In this document: positions 42,595-51,570 of the stretch, piece by piece
Numbering within the stretch: position 1 is the stretch's first letter
How the letters are laid out: every line of letters starts with the position of its first letter
Assembly (NCBI GenBank): GCA_029580855.1
Contig: JAKPQH010000146.1
Location: 102,419 to 166,418 of the forward strand
Direction of reading: 5' to 3'
From: a bacterium
GTDB taxonomy: Bacteria; Methylomirabilota; Methylomirabilia; Methylomirabilales; 2-02-FULL-66-22
Length of the DNA stretch: 64,000 nucleotides
Made by a program: the position numbers and the translations under genes
Notes under the pieces: model-generated
Told to the model about the DNA's origin: nothing
Database searches by the model: none
Seen by the model: only the letters and a program-made list of their open reading frames with translations

Positions 42595-43611
42595 TTACTT
42601 TCCGATACTCAGCACCCGATCATGCCACTGTGCCCACTGGTATTTTGCGTACCGCGCCGCGTACTTGGCCTTGATGTCCGCGGCGAGCTTGCGGTACGGA
42701 TCCAGGCTCGGTGGGACGACGACCTGCATTCCGAGCTTCTTGAGGTCTTCTACGCGCGAGGTCTCCATCTGCTTCTGAAGATCCATCCGATACACCGCAA
42801 CCTCGTTGCTCGTGTCCTGGACGATCTTCCGCTGCTCGGGCGTGAGGGCTTCCCAGGCCTTCTTGCTCATCGTGAGGATTTCGTTGTTCCACACGTGATT
42901 CGTCATGGCCAGATACTTCGCCACCTCGTACCACTTTTGGTCGTAGATGGCAGTCGAGGGGTTTTCCGCGGCGTCCGCCAGACCCTGTTTCAGCCCCATG
43001 TACGTTTCGCTGAACGCGATGGTGACCGGAATGCCGCCCAACACACGCGCGTTCTCCTGAGCGAGCTCGGAGGGCGGGGTCCGGATCTTGAGGTTCTTGG
43101 CATCGGCGGGCGAACTGACCGGTTTCTTGCTGATCAGCAGGCGTCGCCCGTAAATCCAGATGGCCAGGGTCTTCACCCCGACCTCTTTTTCGATGATGGT
43201 GCTTATCTCGGGGAAAATGGGGTTTTTCAGCATCGCCGCATAGTGGTCCCAGTCCCGAAAGGTGAAGGGGAAGTCGAAGACGCCCGCGGCCGGGTAGAGA
43301 TCTGCCACGTACGCGGCGTCGTTGAGGGAGATGTCGATCGTCCCCAGAACCACACCTTCGAGGCACGCCTTCTCGCTGCCCAGCTGCTCATTGGGGAAGA
43401 GCTTGACCTCCACCTTTCCTCCGGTCCGTTGACCGATCAGCTCGATCCACTTCTTCGAGGCGATGTCCGTCGGGTTCCCCACCGGGCTCGAATGGGCCAT
43501 CCGCAAGACGATCTTTCCGTCCGGCCCCTTCTCTATGGCTTCCGCCGGACTCCCGAGAACGAACAAAGAAAACAGCGCGGCCGCCCCCGCCAGAATCACT
43601 CTGTGTGCCAT
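42595..43611 (-). CDS. dctP: TRAP transporter substrate-binding protein DctP (second system)
   Basis: This 338-residue periplasmic protein starts at MAHRVILAGAAALFSLFVLG, with signal cleavage near SPAEA. DctP features include VLRMAHSSPVGNPTDIAS, AKNLKIRTPPSELAQENARVLGGIPVTIAFSETYMGLKQGLADAAENP and the long C-terminal helix region. It heads the minus-strand run dctP-dctQ-dctM-secreted protein. Confidence 0.92.
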   Translation of the reverse strand: MAHRVILAGAAALFSLFVLGSPAEAIEKGPDGKIVLRMAHSSPVGNPTDIASKKWIELIGQRTGGKVEVKLFPNEQLGSEKACLEGVVLGTIDISLNDAAYVADLYPAAGVFDFPFTFRDWDHYAAMLKNPIFPEISTIIEKEVGVKTLAIWIYGRRLLISKKPVSSPADAKNLKIRTPPSELAQENARVLGGIPVTIAFSETYMGLKQGLADAAENPSTAIYDQKWYEVAKYLAMTNHVWNNEILTMSKKAWEALTPEQRKIVQDTSNEVAVYRMDLQKQMETSRVEDLKKLGMQVVVPPSLDPYRKLAADIKAKYAARYAKYQWAQWHDRVLSIGK

Positions 43612-43977
43612 CTGCGCCCTCCTCGCGATGTGGTTGAAACCAGGTCCGCCGTTTCGGGGTTCCGCATCCATCCAAAAAAAAGCCGCCTGGGGCCATCCCT
43701 CAGAAGGCCTCGACGCGTCCAAAGCGCGCCGTTCCACCCGTTTTCAGTCGGCACCGGTATCCTCCAGCGCGCACCGCACGGCATACCGGACGGCAACGCC
43801 GACGCTATCTGAAACCCCACCCTAGCGTCAAGACGAAAACGTCGCGCCGCGTCGACGGAATTTGCGTACCCTGCCGCGGAGCGCGGACGGGCGGCTACAC
43901 CGCCCGGCGTACAGCCGACTCCATCCATGAAGCCCGCGGCGGCCTCCGGGAACCTCCCCTGCAGGATGTCTCGCCAA
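43612..43977. other. Intergenic region upstream of the second dctP
   Basis: About 365 bp without a gene. It must include the promoter of the minus-strand TRAP operon. No clear motif was found. Confidence 0.35.
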
Positions 43978-44272
43978 ATGACAGACGATGTTCGCGGTGC
44001 CGCTGAGCGAACCTTTCTTGGCGGACCCATCCGGGTCGCACGTCCCTGCACAGGCCGCATATCCGGCCGCCCCATGCCGGAAAGCGACCCGGATGTCGGC
44101 TACCACCTGTGCGGCCGCGGACAGGGCCAGACCTTGCCTCGGGGCACGGAACTGCGGTCCGCCGACGAGTTGTCGGCGGCGGGGGTGCCCGGTCGACCTG
44201 CGGAGCACGGCCGATGCCCCGCTGGAGTTCCAGGGCCGGATCCTGGCGGGGCGCGATCGAATGGCCGGGTAG
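43978..44272 (+). pseudogene. Frameshifted MNT nucleotidyltransferase
   Basis: The first part, from MTDDVRGAAERTFLGGP through GRISGRPMPESDPDVGYHLCG to SADELSAAG, matches the intact MNT at 38559-38990. About position 44190 the reading shifts by one frame, after which PVDLRSTADAPLEFQGRILAG continues the match. The nucleotide similarity to the intact gene is also evident along the whole length. Key residues are lost before the break (GS motif degraded to CTGRISG). It is a dead paralogue, 5.4 kb from the intact copy. Confidence 0.8.
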
Positions 44273-44377
44273 TCTCGGCGCACTTCTTCGGTGGCGGCGC
44301 ACGCCCTGCCCAACGAACCCCTCCGAAGGTGGGCCTGCCCAGGGATCTATTTTGCGGACGAGCCGGGCGGACGCGAG

Positions 44378-44567
44378 GCGAAAACTTCGGGGACAAGCTT
44401 GGGTGTGTGGGAGGGCATTCGGGGTGACCTCGCGGCCGGGCGGGGCAAGGGAAGGATGCGCAAGGCCTTCCCGCAATTTGCCGCCGCGCTGAGCCGTGCC
44501 GCGGTGCCGTATGATGCGAAATACCCCACCGCGATCGCCGCCGAGATCTCCGACAACGGGAATCCGC
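44378..44567 (+). pseudogene. Possible DUF433 antitoxin relic
   Basis: The translated segment GVWEGIRGDLAAGRGKGRMRKAFPQFAAALSRAAVPY recalls the end of a DUF433 domain (pattern I-x2-DLAAG-x6-FP-x8-AAL-x-YA), followed by AAEISDN as in longer members of that group. It directly precedes a DUF5615 relic in the order expected for such pairs. The match is weak and partly guided by context. Confidence 0.35.
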
Positions 44568-44598
44568 CGCCGGTGATGACCGGCTTGGTCGGGCCGGC

Positions 44599-44943
44599 AT
44601 CGATCTCCGCTTTGGTGAAGAGTTGTCCCCGCGGACCGCGCGGCGTCTCCGCAAGGCCCGGGCGGATGCCCAAAGCGCCATCGGGGCGGCAAACGTCCAG
44701 CCATCCGGTCGAGCACGCCTCCGTTACACCGCGGCGGAGGGTCGGGTCCTGGTCACCCGGATCGTCCGGCCTGCCATCGTGCCGGCGAAAGACGCCTTGA
44801 CCCGTCAGGAACCGCACACAGGCATGATGCTGTGCTCATCGGGCCTGAGGGGCTGCGAGACCGCAAGGATCCTACCGGCTCTGCGTCGCGGCGTCCGGCG
44901 GCGCCTCGAGCGCCTCGACCCCTTCGACGGTCTGGACTTTTGA
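44599..44943 (+). pseudogene. Relic of a DUF5615 PIN-like toxin
   Basis: The reading IDLRFGEELSPRTARRLRKARAD, then TAAEGRVLVTRIVRPAIVP and PHTGMMLCSSGLRG, resembles DUF5615 proteins (D-E-x-LSP-x2-AR-x-LR, then A-x-EGRVLVT-x-NVRDF, then H-x-G-x-VL-x-SS). The first aspartate and the NVRDF-type acidic site are replaced, and no good start precedes it. It is probably a dead toxin gene. Confidence 0.5.
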
Positions 44944-45097
44944 TCCTTGCCGACATTCGAGGCCCACCAGATTCTCGCCGCGGCTTCGAGTCCGCTGCGT
45001 GCCGAGCGCGTGCGACACTTTCTTTCACGGCGTCACGGGTGGCCTCCGGAACGGAATCCCCCTTTCAGCTCCTGCGCTTCTCTCGGCGGGCCGCCGC

Positions 45098-45862
45098 TCA
45101 GTGGAACCACATCCCGCCGTTGATCCCCGCGATCTCGCCGTTCACAAAGGACGCCGCGGGCGACGCCAGGAACGCCACGACGTACGCGACCTCTTCTGCC
45201 GTGCCCTCGCGGCCCTGCGGAATGGTCTTTACGGTGTTCGCGCGCCCCTCGGGTGTGCTAAAGCGGTCGTGGAACTGCGTGGCGATCTGGCCCGGGGCCA
45301 CGGCATTCACCCGGATGCCTTTGGGGCCGACCTCCTTGGCCAACGCGCGGGTCAAGCCGACGATGGCCGCCTTGCTCGCCGCGTAGATCGCGGCGCCGTT
45401 GCCTCCCCCGGCGAAGGCCGCCGCGGACGACATGTTGACGATGCTGCCGGAGCCCTTGCAAAGCATGTGCTGGAGGGCCGCACGGCACATCCAGAACGTC
45501 GAGGTCAGGTTCACGTCCAGGATGGTGCGGAAGAGCTCGTCGGGCATCTCGGCGACCGGACACCGCCGCACCAGGAAGCCGGCGTTGTTCACCAGGATGT
45601 CGAGGCCGCCCAACCCCTCGATCGTCGCCGCCACGACCCGATCCGCCTCGCCCGGCTTGCTGAGGTCCGCCTGAATCGCCAGCGCCCTCCCGCCCCGGAT
45701 CCTGGCCGCGGCCACCAGAGCCTCCGCGGCTTCCGCGCTGTTGAAATAGTGAGCCGCCACCGCCGCCCCTTGCCCCGCGAGAACCGTCGAGATGGCGCTG
45801 CCGATTCCCGAGGCGCCGCCCGTGACCAGCGCGACCCGTCCGTCCAGCCGGAACTTGCTCAT
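45098..45862 (-). CDS. SDR-family oxidoreductase
   Basis: This 254-residue classical short-chain dehydrogenase starts at MSKFRLDGRVALVTGG. The cofactor motif TGGASGIG lies at 14-21, NNAG near 93, and the catalytic residues in NMSSAAAFAGGGNGAAIYAASKAA. The C-terminus ends GEIAGINGGMWFH as in 3-oxoacyl-ACP reductase-like enzymes. It is 83 bp downstream of a Gfo/Idh gene on the same strand and is likely part of a sugar or polyol breakdown unit. Confidence 0.85.
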   Translation of the reverse strand: MSKFRLDGRVALVTGGASGIGSAISTVLAGQGAAVAAHYFNSAEAAEALVAAARIRGGRALAIQADLSKPGEADRVVAATIEGLGGLDILVNNAGFLVRRCPVAEMPDELFRTILDVNLTSTFWMCRAALQHMLCKGSGSIVNMSSAAAFAGGGNGAAIYAASKAAIVGLTRALAKEVGPKGIRVNAVAPGQIATQFHDRFSTPEGRANTVKTIPQGREGTAEEVAYVVAFLASPAASFVNGEIAGINGGMWFH

Positions 45863-45945
45863 GGCACTTCTCCTTTGCGCGCGCCCCGCGGGAGGATACC
45901 CCGCCTGCGCTTCGTGAAATCGGCGTAATCTGCGGATGGATGGTC

Positions 45946-46950
45946 CTATAGCACAACGGGTTGGCCGCTCCGCACCGAGGTCCGCGCCGCATCCAGCATG
46001 CGCATGACATTCAGGATCTCTCGACCGGAGGCGAGCGGCCTTCGCCCCGCGCGCACCGCATCGGCAAATTCCCGGAGCTGGTGGGTGTACAGGCTGGGCG
46101 ACTGCAGGCCGTCCAGGAGCGCCTCGCCGTTCTTCTCCAGCCGGTAGAGGTTCTCGAAAGGCGGCCCCGCCGGCCGCTCGATCAAGCGCAGGTGTCCCTG
46201 GCGCCCGACCACCAGCGCCTCGTGGATCGGCGGGTTCGTGCTGAGCGAGAGGTGCACCGTCGCCGTCTCGCCGCCGGCAAATCGGCAGACGATATCCGCC
46301 TCGTCTTCGCCCTCCCAGGCCGTGTTTGTGCGCGCCGCGGTGGCGTAGACGCTCTCCGGCGTGCGGCCGAGCCACCAGTAGATGCTGTCGAGCGAATGAC
46401 TCCCCTGGAGGAGGATGACGAGCCCGCCGGCCTGCGCGGAGGAGCGCCACCACTCCGTCGGCGGCTGGGCGAACGACACGAGAAACGCGATGTGCACCCG
46501 GATGATCTCGCCGATCTCGGGAAGCCGGCGCACCAGCTCCCCGACGGCATCCGAGAAGCGGCGGCTCTGCGCCACCATCAGGACGACCCCGCTGTCCTCC
46601 GCCGCCCGCACCATGGTTTCGGCGCTGGCGGTGTCGAGGGCCATGGGCTTCTCGACCAGGATATGCTTCCCCGCTCTGGCCGCGTCGCAGGCGATGACGG
46701 CGTGCGAGTCGTTGGGGGTCGTGACGACGACCGCCTCGACATCGGGGTTCGCGAGCAGTTCCCGATAATCGCCCAGCACCGTGGCAATGCCGTGTTGCCG
46801 GGCGGCAGCCTCGGCCCGATCGCGACGGCGGCCGGCGATCGCCACGGCCCGCAGACGGCCCGGCAGCTTCGCGACGGCGGCCAGGTGCGCCTGGGCGATC
46901 CGCCCGCTCCCGATGAACCCGAGACCCAGCGGCTTCTGCGGATCGGACAC
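45946..46950 (-). CDS. Gfo/Idh/MocA family oxidoreductase (second copy)
   Basis: This 334-residue enzyme has the Rossmann motif GLGFIGSGRIAQAHLAAV, the EKP motif in HILVEKPMAL, and a C-terminal domain with LVILLQGSHSLDSIYWWLGR carrying the active-site histidine. It is distinct from the 6480-7559 paralogue. It precedes the SDR gene on the same strand. Confidence 0.86.
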   Translation of the reverse strand: MSDPQKPLGLGFIGSGRIAQAHLAAVAKLPGRLRAVAIAGRRRDRAEAAARQHGIATVLGDYRELLANPDVEAVVVTTPNDSHAVIACDAARAGKHILVEKPMALDTASAETMVRAAEDSGVVLMVAQSRRFSDAVGELVRRLPEIGEIIRVHIAFLVSFAQPPTEWWRSSAQAGGLVILLQGSHSLDSIYWWLGRTPESVYATAARTNTAWEGEDEADIVCRFAGGETATVHLSLSTNPPIHEALVVGRQGHLRLIERPAGPPFENLYRLEKNGEALLDGLQSPSLYTHQLREFADAVRAGRRPLASGREILNVMRMLDAARTSVRSGQPVVL

Positions 46951-47101
46951 GCGCTCCTCCTTTCAGCCGTATTGCTGAGGCTGCTCAAACCGCCCGGATG
47001 CCGGACGGCATGCCGCGGCCGGGGCGCCCGCTCCCCCGGGTCCGGGAAGGCCGCACCCTGCGGAACGATGGGTGCCCGGCCGTTGGACCCTTTTCCGCCG
47101 C

Positions 47102-48091
47102 CTACAGGATCGCCTTCCGAGCCCGCAACGTCGGGCTGTCAAAGACGTCCGGATTCACCACGGACGCCGGGCGCTGCCCCCGCAGGACCGCGATGGCGGT
47201 CTCCGCCGTCTTGCGCTTCAATTCCGGCACGGACTGGTCGGAGTACCAGCCGGCGTGCGGGTTCAGAATGACGTTGGGCAGGGACAGGAGGGGTGAATCC
47301 GACGGGACCGGCTCTTGTTCCAGCGTGTCCAGCGCCGCGCCGGCGATCCACCCGTCCCGTAGCGCGCGGACGAGTGCCGCGGTGTCCACGATTCCCCCCC
47401 GCGCCGTGTTGACCAGGAGCGCCGTCGGCTTCATCTTGCGAAGCGCCGCCACGCCGATCAGGTGCCGGCTCTCCGCCGTCAAGGGGAGGTGCAGGGTGAC
47501 CGCGTCCGCCTGCCGCAGGAGCTCGTCCAGCGTCACGCCCGCCACCCCGGTGGGCAGGTTGGTCAGATAGGGGTCGTACCCGACGACCCGCATCCCCAGG
47601 CCGGCGGCCTTGCGGGCCGTCTGCGCGCCGATGCGCCCGACGCCGATCACCCCCAGAACCCTGCCCGCCAGACGCGGCATGGGCGGCCGCCCCGTCGTGT
47701 TCCACGTCCCACCGCGGACGGCGCGGTCGTAGGCGGTCACGCCCCGCCACAGGGACAGCAGCATGGCGATGGCGTGGTCGGAGACCTCTTCGATGCAGTA
47801 GTCGGGCACGTTGGCCACCATCACGCCGCGTGCCGTGGCGGCGGGCAAATCCACGGTATCCACCCCGACGCCGTACCGGACCGCCACCAGGCAGCGCGGC
47901 AGCCCGTCCAAGACGCGCCCGGTGATGGGCGCGTACTGCAGGATGATCGCGTCGGCGTCCCGCGCGACCGCGATGATGTCGTCCTCGGTCTTCGCCTGGT
48001 GCAGGCCGTACGCCACACCCGCGGCTTGCAGCACGGTTTCCTCCGGTGCGATGGTGCCGTGATCGCAATCGGTGATGACCACCAGCGGCAT
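47102..48091 (-). CDS. D-isomer-specific 2-hydroxyacid dehydrogenase
   Basis: This 329-residue NAD-dependent enzyme starts at MPLVVITDCDHGTI. The Rossmann motif is GVIGVGRIGAQTARKAAGLGM; the catalytic arginine lies in VNTARGGIVD, the glutamate in DTLEQEP and the histidine in NPHAGWYSDQS. It converts a 2-keto acid to a D-2-hydroxy acid or the reverse, for example phosphoglycerate or glyoxylate-type substrates. The start at 48091 is preferred over upstream frame extensions that lack protein character. Confidence 0.87.
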   Translation of the reverse strand: MPLVVITDCDHGTIAPEETVLQAAGVAYGLHQAKTEDDIIAVARDADAIILQYAPITGRVLDGLPRCLVAVRYGVGVDTVDLPAATARGVMVANVPDYCIEEVSDHAIAMLLSLWRGVTAYDRAVRGGTWNTTGRPPMPRLAGRVLGVIGVGRIGAQTARKAAGLGMRVVGYDPYLTNLPTGVAGVTLDELLRQADAVTLHLPLTAESRHLIGVAALRKMKPTALLVNTARGGIVDTAALVRALRDGWIAGAALDTLEQEPVPSDSPLLSLPNVILNPHAGWYSDQSVPELKRKTAETAIAVLRGQRPASVVNPDVFDSPTLRARKAIL

Positions 48092-48143
48092 GATGCGTCT
48101 CCTTGGATGGCGAGGTGCGCGGCTGCGCGCGGCCGGAGGCGGA

Positions 48144-49022
48144 TCAGGCGTCCGCGGCTCCGCCGGGTCGCGCGTAGCGGTCGAGGATGAAACGGGCGAT
48201 GCTGTGTTGTCCGGGAAGGTCCGGGAGATCCGTGACCGGGAACCAACGCGCATCCTCCAGCTCGGTGTGGTCCGGCCGGACCTCGCCGCCGGCGTAGGTC
48301 GCGACGAATCCGATCATGAGCTGGCTGGGAAACGGCCAGTACTGGCTGGCGACATAGCGGAGATCGCGCACCTCGACGCCCACCTCTTCGGCGATCTCGC
48401 GCCGGGCGGCCGCCTCCAGCGATTCGCCGATATCCACGAACCCCGCGACCAGACCATAGCGGCCTTTGGCCCAGAACGACTTCCGCGTGAGCAGGACGCG
48501 ATCGCCGTCCCGGATCAGGACGATCACCGCCGGGTGCAGGTGCGGATAGTGGTCGTACTTGCAGCGGGGACACCGCTTCCCGCGCTCGCCTTGGATGGCT
48601 GCGGTCGGCTGCCCGCAGCGCGGGCAACGCCGGCTGGTCGCCTCCCAGTAGGTGGCCTGCTGCGCCAGGCCCGCGAGCGAGAGCAGGTCGTCGCTCAGCG
48701 CAATCTGTCCGGGCGCCAGCTTCTCGCGCACGAACTCCGCCGGGGGGTCGAAATCCGGCTCCACCGAGCCCGCCCAGCACGGCACGCCCAGGTACGTTCC
48801 GAAGTGGACGAGGTTGTCGACCTGGCCCGCGAAGCCCGCGGGGAGGACCCCCGTCGGAATGCGATCCGCGCCCTCGCGGCGGTTCAGCAGGAAGATGCTT
48901 TGGTCCTGGATGAGGAACCAGCGGCCCCGACGGTCCGAGGGAGGGGCGCCGTCACTGGCGGGAACAAACCGCCCCTGGAAGCTTTCGAGGTTGAACGGCA
49001 GTTGGCTGGCGGACGCGAGCAT
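48144..49022 (-). CDS. nudC: NADH pyrophosphatase NudC (Nudix hydrolase)
   Basis: This 292-residue protein has the NudC layout: an N-terminal domain, the zinc ribbon CPRCGQPTAAIQGERGKRCPRC, the Nudix box GFVDIGESLEAAARREIAEEVGVEV, and the NudC-specific SQYWPFPSQLM motif. NudC hydrolyses NAD(H) and removes NAD caps from RNA. It lies between the hydroxyacid dehydrogenase and the PdxA-like gene on the minus strand, 14 bp downstream of the latter. Confidence 0.93.
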   Translation of the reverse strand: MLASASQLPFNLESFQGRFVPASDGAPPSDRRGRWFLIQDQSIFLLNRREGADRIPTGVLPAGFAGQVDNLVHFGTYLGVPCWAGSVEPDFDPPAEFVREKLAPGQIALSDDLLSLAGLAQQATYWEATSRRCPRCGQPTAAIQGERGKRCPRCKYDHYPHLHPAVIVLIRDGDRVLLTRKSFWAKGRYGLVAGFVDIGESLEAAARREIAEEVGVEVRDLRYVASQYWPFPSQLMIGFVATYAGGEVRPDHTELEDARWFPVTDLPDLPGQHSIARFILDRYARPGGAADA

Positions 49023-49036
49023 CGGCGCCCCACCTC

Positions 49037-50038
49037 CTACGCGCGGGCGGCCGCGCGGGCGGCGGCCATCCGGGCGGCCAGGCGCACGGCTTCCTGGAAC
49101 GCGCCGGGGTTGGCAACGCCCTTTCCGGCGATGTCAAAGGCGGTGCCGTGAGCGGGCGTGGTGATGACCACGGAGAGCCCTCCCTGGATCGTCACCCCCT
49201 GGTCAAAGCCCAACAGCTTGGTGGCGATCTGCCCCTGGTCGTGGTACATCATCACCACGCCCTGGAGCTCGCCTTTTCTGGCGCGAAGGAAGATGGTGTC
49301 CGCCGGGAACGGGCCCATGGCGGGCAGCCCCTCGGCTTGGGCTCGGGCCACCGTGGGCTCGATGATCTCGACCTCCTCGGTGCCGCACAGGCCGTGCTCA
49401 CCGCCGTGCGGGTTCAAGGCCGCCACGCCGATCGTGCCGTGGGCGACCCCGGTCTCCTTGAGAGTCCGGTCCAGCATCCGGATGGCCAGCATGATCCGCT
49501 CCGGACGGATACTCGCTGCGACGTCCTTGAGGGGGATGTGCGACGTGACGCGGGTCGTCACGAGACCGGCGGCGGCGTTGATCTCGCTGACGTGGGTATC
49601 GCCCAGCCAGTCTGCGAAGAGGTGGAGCTCGTCTTTGTGGGGATTGCCGCCTTTGCTCAGCGCCTCTTTGTTGAGCGGGCCGAACACGATGCCGTCAACG
49701 TGCTTCGCCCTGGCCATGTCCACCGCGACGCGCAGCATCTCCATGGCCAGCGCCCCCGCCGCGCCGCTGAGGACCCCGTAGGGGAATTCCTGCTCGGGCC
49801 AGCCCGCGTCCACCACGGGGATCGAGCCGGCCGGAGCGGCGTCGGCACGCGCTGCGTCCACCCGCGCGGCCGCGAGATGCACCTTGGCGACCTGCATCCC
49901 GCGCGTGAGGAGCCACATCGGCCCCACCACCACCGGGCGGCACACCGCCCTCGTCGCGGGATCGGCCAGACCCTTCGCCACCAATTCCGGGCCGATGCCC
50001 GCAGGATCCCCCAGTACCCACGCCAGTCTCGGTGTCAT
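49037..50038 (-). CDS. pdxA: PdxA-family 4-hydroxythreonine-4-phosphate dehydrogenase-like protein
   Basis: This 333-residue protein has the PdxA family signatures GDPAGIGPELVAKGL, GPLNKEALSKGGNPHKDELHLFADWLGD, HIPLKDV, LNPHGGEHGLCG and MMYHDQGQIATKLLGF. The metal-binding histidines are present. The family includes PdxA in vitamin B6 synthesis and PdxA2-type enzymes acting on four-carbon acid sugar phosphates. The catabolic surroundings favour the second, but no DUF1537 kinase partner is nearby. Confidence 0.86.
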   Translation of the reverse strand: MTPRLAWVLGDPAGIGPELVAKGLADPATRAVCRPVVVGPMWLLTRGMQVAKVHLAAARVDAARADAAPAGSIPVVDAGWPEQEFPYGVLSGAAGALAMEMLRVAVDMARAKHVDGIVFGPLNKEALSKGGNPHKDELHLFADWLGDTHVSEINAAAGLVTTRVTSHIPLKDVAASIRPERIMLAIRMLDRTLKETGVAHGTIGVAALNPHGGEHGLCGTEEVEIIEPTVARAQAEGLPAMGPFPADTIFLRARKGELQGVVMMYHDQGQIATKLLGFDQGVTIQGGLSVVITTPAHGTAFDIAGKGVANPGAFQEAVRLAARMAAARAAARA

Positions 50039-50162
50039 TTGCCTCTCCGTCTACTCAAGATCGCCCGAAATGAAATCCGCAGATTACGCAGATTACCCCG
50101 ATTTTTACGGAGGTGCCCTCCAGCGGGAAATCTGCGAGAATCTGCGTACTCTGTGGATGCCT

Positions 50163-51335
50163 TCAACCCTTTTTCACGATCCGGCCCGCCTGCACCACCA
50201 GCAGGACGCCGGCCAGGCGGCTCACGTCCAGGAGGGCGTTTCCCCCGACGACCAAAAGGTCCGCCGCCGCGCCCTCCCGCACCGCGCCGATCTCGCCGGT
50301 CAGACCCAGCGCCTGCGCCGCGTTGCCGGTCGCCGCCCTCAACAGCGCCGCCGGCGCCCCCCCGAGGTCCTGGAGAGTCTCGAGCTCGTACGCCAGCCCC
50401 CCGTGCATGGCGTCGGTCCCCACCAGGAGCGGCACCCCGCTCCCCAGAGCCTTCCGCGCAACCCCGCAGACCTCGTCACGTCTCCGCTTCGCGGCGTCGT
50501 GCGCCGGCCCCGGAGGGATGTGCGCCAGGACGCCGTCCGGGTGCGTCAGGACCCCCACCGTGGGGCACAGCCAGGTCCCTCGCTTCCCCATCGCGTCGAG
50601 CTGTCGGTCGGTCAGCAGCCAGCCGTGATCGATCACGTCGACCCCCGCCGCGATGCAGGCATCGGCGGCCTCTCCCCCGAAGCAGTGCGAGCTCATGCGC
50701 TTGCCGGCGGCGTGGGCCTTCGAGGCCGCGACGGCGAGCTGCGCAGTCCCGTAGAAGGGCTGGAGCACGTCCGCCAGGGCGCCCAGGACGCTTCCCGAGG
50801 AGAACAGCTTGATCCAGTCGGCGCCGGCGGCCAGATTCTCGTCCACACACCGGCCGATGGCCTCGACATCGTCCACGATGCAGGTCGCCACGACGCCGCC
50901 GGTGCAGCGGGAAGACTTGATGCCTCGGCCGGAGACGAGGAGCCGCGGCCCCCGCGCCACTCCGTCGCGGATGGCGTCCCGCACCTGGATGTCGTAGAAC
51001 TCCCGATCGCCGTTCAGTTTGGCCGTGGTGACCCCCGATTCGAGATCGGCCAGGAGGCTGTGCATCCCCGCGGCCACGTGCCGCGCCGGCGGATCCGTCA
51101 TCTGCGCCCGCATGTCGCCCGTTCGGTGGTTGATCCCCAGGTGGGTGTGCATATCGACGAGGCCGGGCAGGATGGTGGCCTCACCGAAGTCTAAGACGCC
51201 GGCCCGTTCCCGGGGAACCGTGGGCGCACCCTTCTCGACCAAGCGGATGCGGTCGCCCTCTACGCGGACCGTCACCGGCCCTGTCCAGCCCGCATCCCCG
51301 TCCCACATGTGGCGGGCGCGTATTTCCAGCGCCAC
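50163..51335 (-). CDS. Amidohydrolase family protein
   Basis: This 390-residue metal-dependent hydrolase starts at GTG 51335, which follows a strong AAGGAGGA site; ATGs further upstream lack one. Metal ligands appear in LPGLVDMHTHLG, MSSHCFGG, DVIDHGW and LLVGTDAMHGG. The closing TGEIGAVREGAAADLLVVGGNAL is typical of imidazolonepropionase/prolidase-like members. It probably hydrolyses a cyclic amide or dipeptide-like compound; the substrate is unknown. Confidence 0.86.
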   Translation of the reverse strand: MALEIRARHMWDGDAGWTGPVTVRVEGDRIRLVEKGAPTVPRERAGVLDFGEATILPGLVDMHTHLGINHRTGDMRAQMTDPPARHVAAGMHSLLADLESGVTTAKLNGDREFYDIQVRDAIRDGVARGPRLLVSGRGIKSSRCTGGVVATCIVDDVEAIGRCVDENLAAGADWIKLFSSGSVLGALADVLQPFYGTAQLAVAASKAHAAGKRMSSHCFGGEAADACIAAGVDVIDHGWLLTDRQLDAMGKRGTWLCPTVGVLTHPDGVLAHIPPGPAHDAAKRRRDEVCGVARKALGSGVPLLVGTDAMHGGLAYELETLQDLGGAPAALLRAATGNAAQALGLTGEIGAVREGAAADLLVVGGNALLDVSRLAGVLLVVQAGRIVKKG

Positions 51336-51570
51336 CGCAATCCTCCTTCGTGCTCCGGCCGCCGCGCAGAATCCCGCGCGGGTAAGCACGGGCGCCATCG
51401 CCAAATCACCCGCGCGACTGCGTCTCGCCCCGCGCGGTATCCGTCAGCGGGACGCACTATACCATAGCCGGCGGCGCCCCGCATCACCGGCCTGCGAGCG
51501 TCGCGACATTCTTTCCGGTGATGTTGCCCACGGCGGTGCTTTCCATGGGCGGGTTTGGGTCGGGTGGGGC

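Noticed and set aside
44347..44817. Minus-strand 156-codon frame as a gene
   Set aside because: The plus strand of the same stretch reads as DUF433/DUF5615 relics; the minus frame has no family resemblance or ribosome-binding site.
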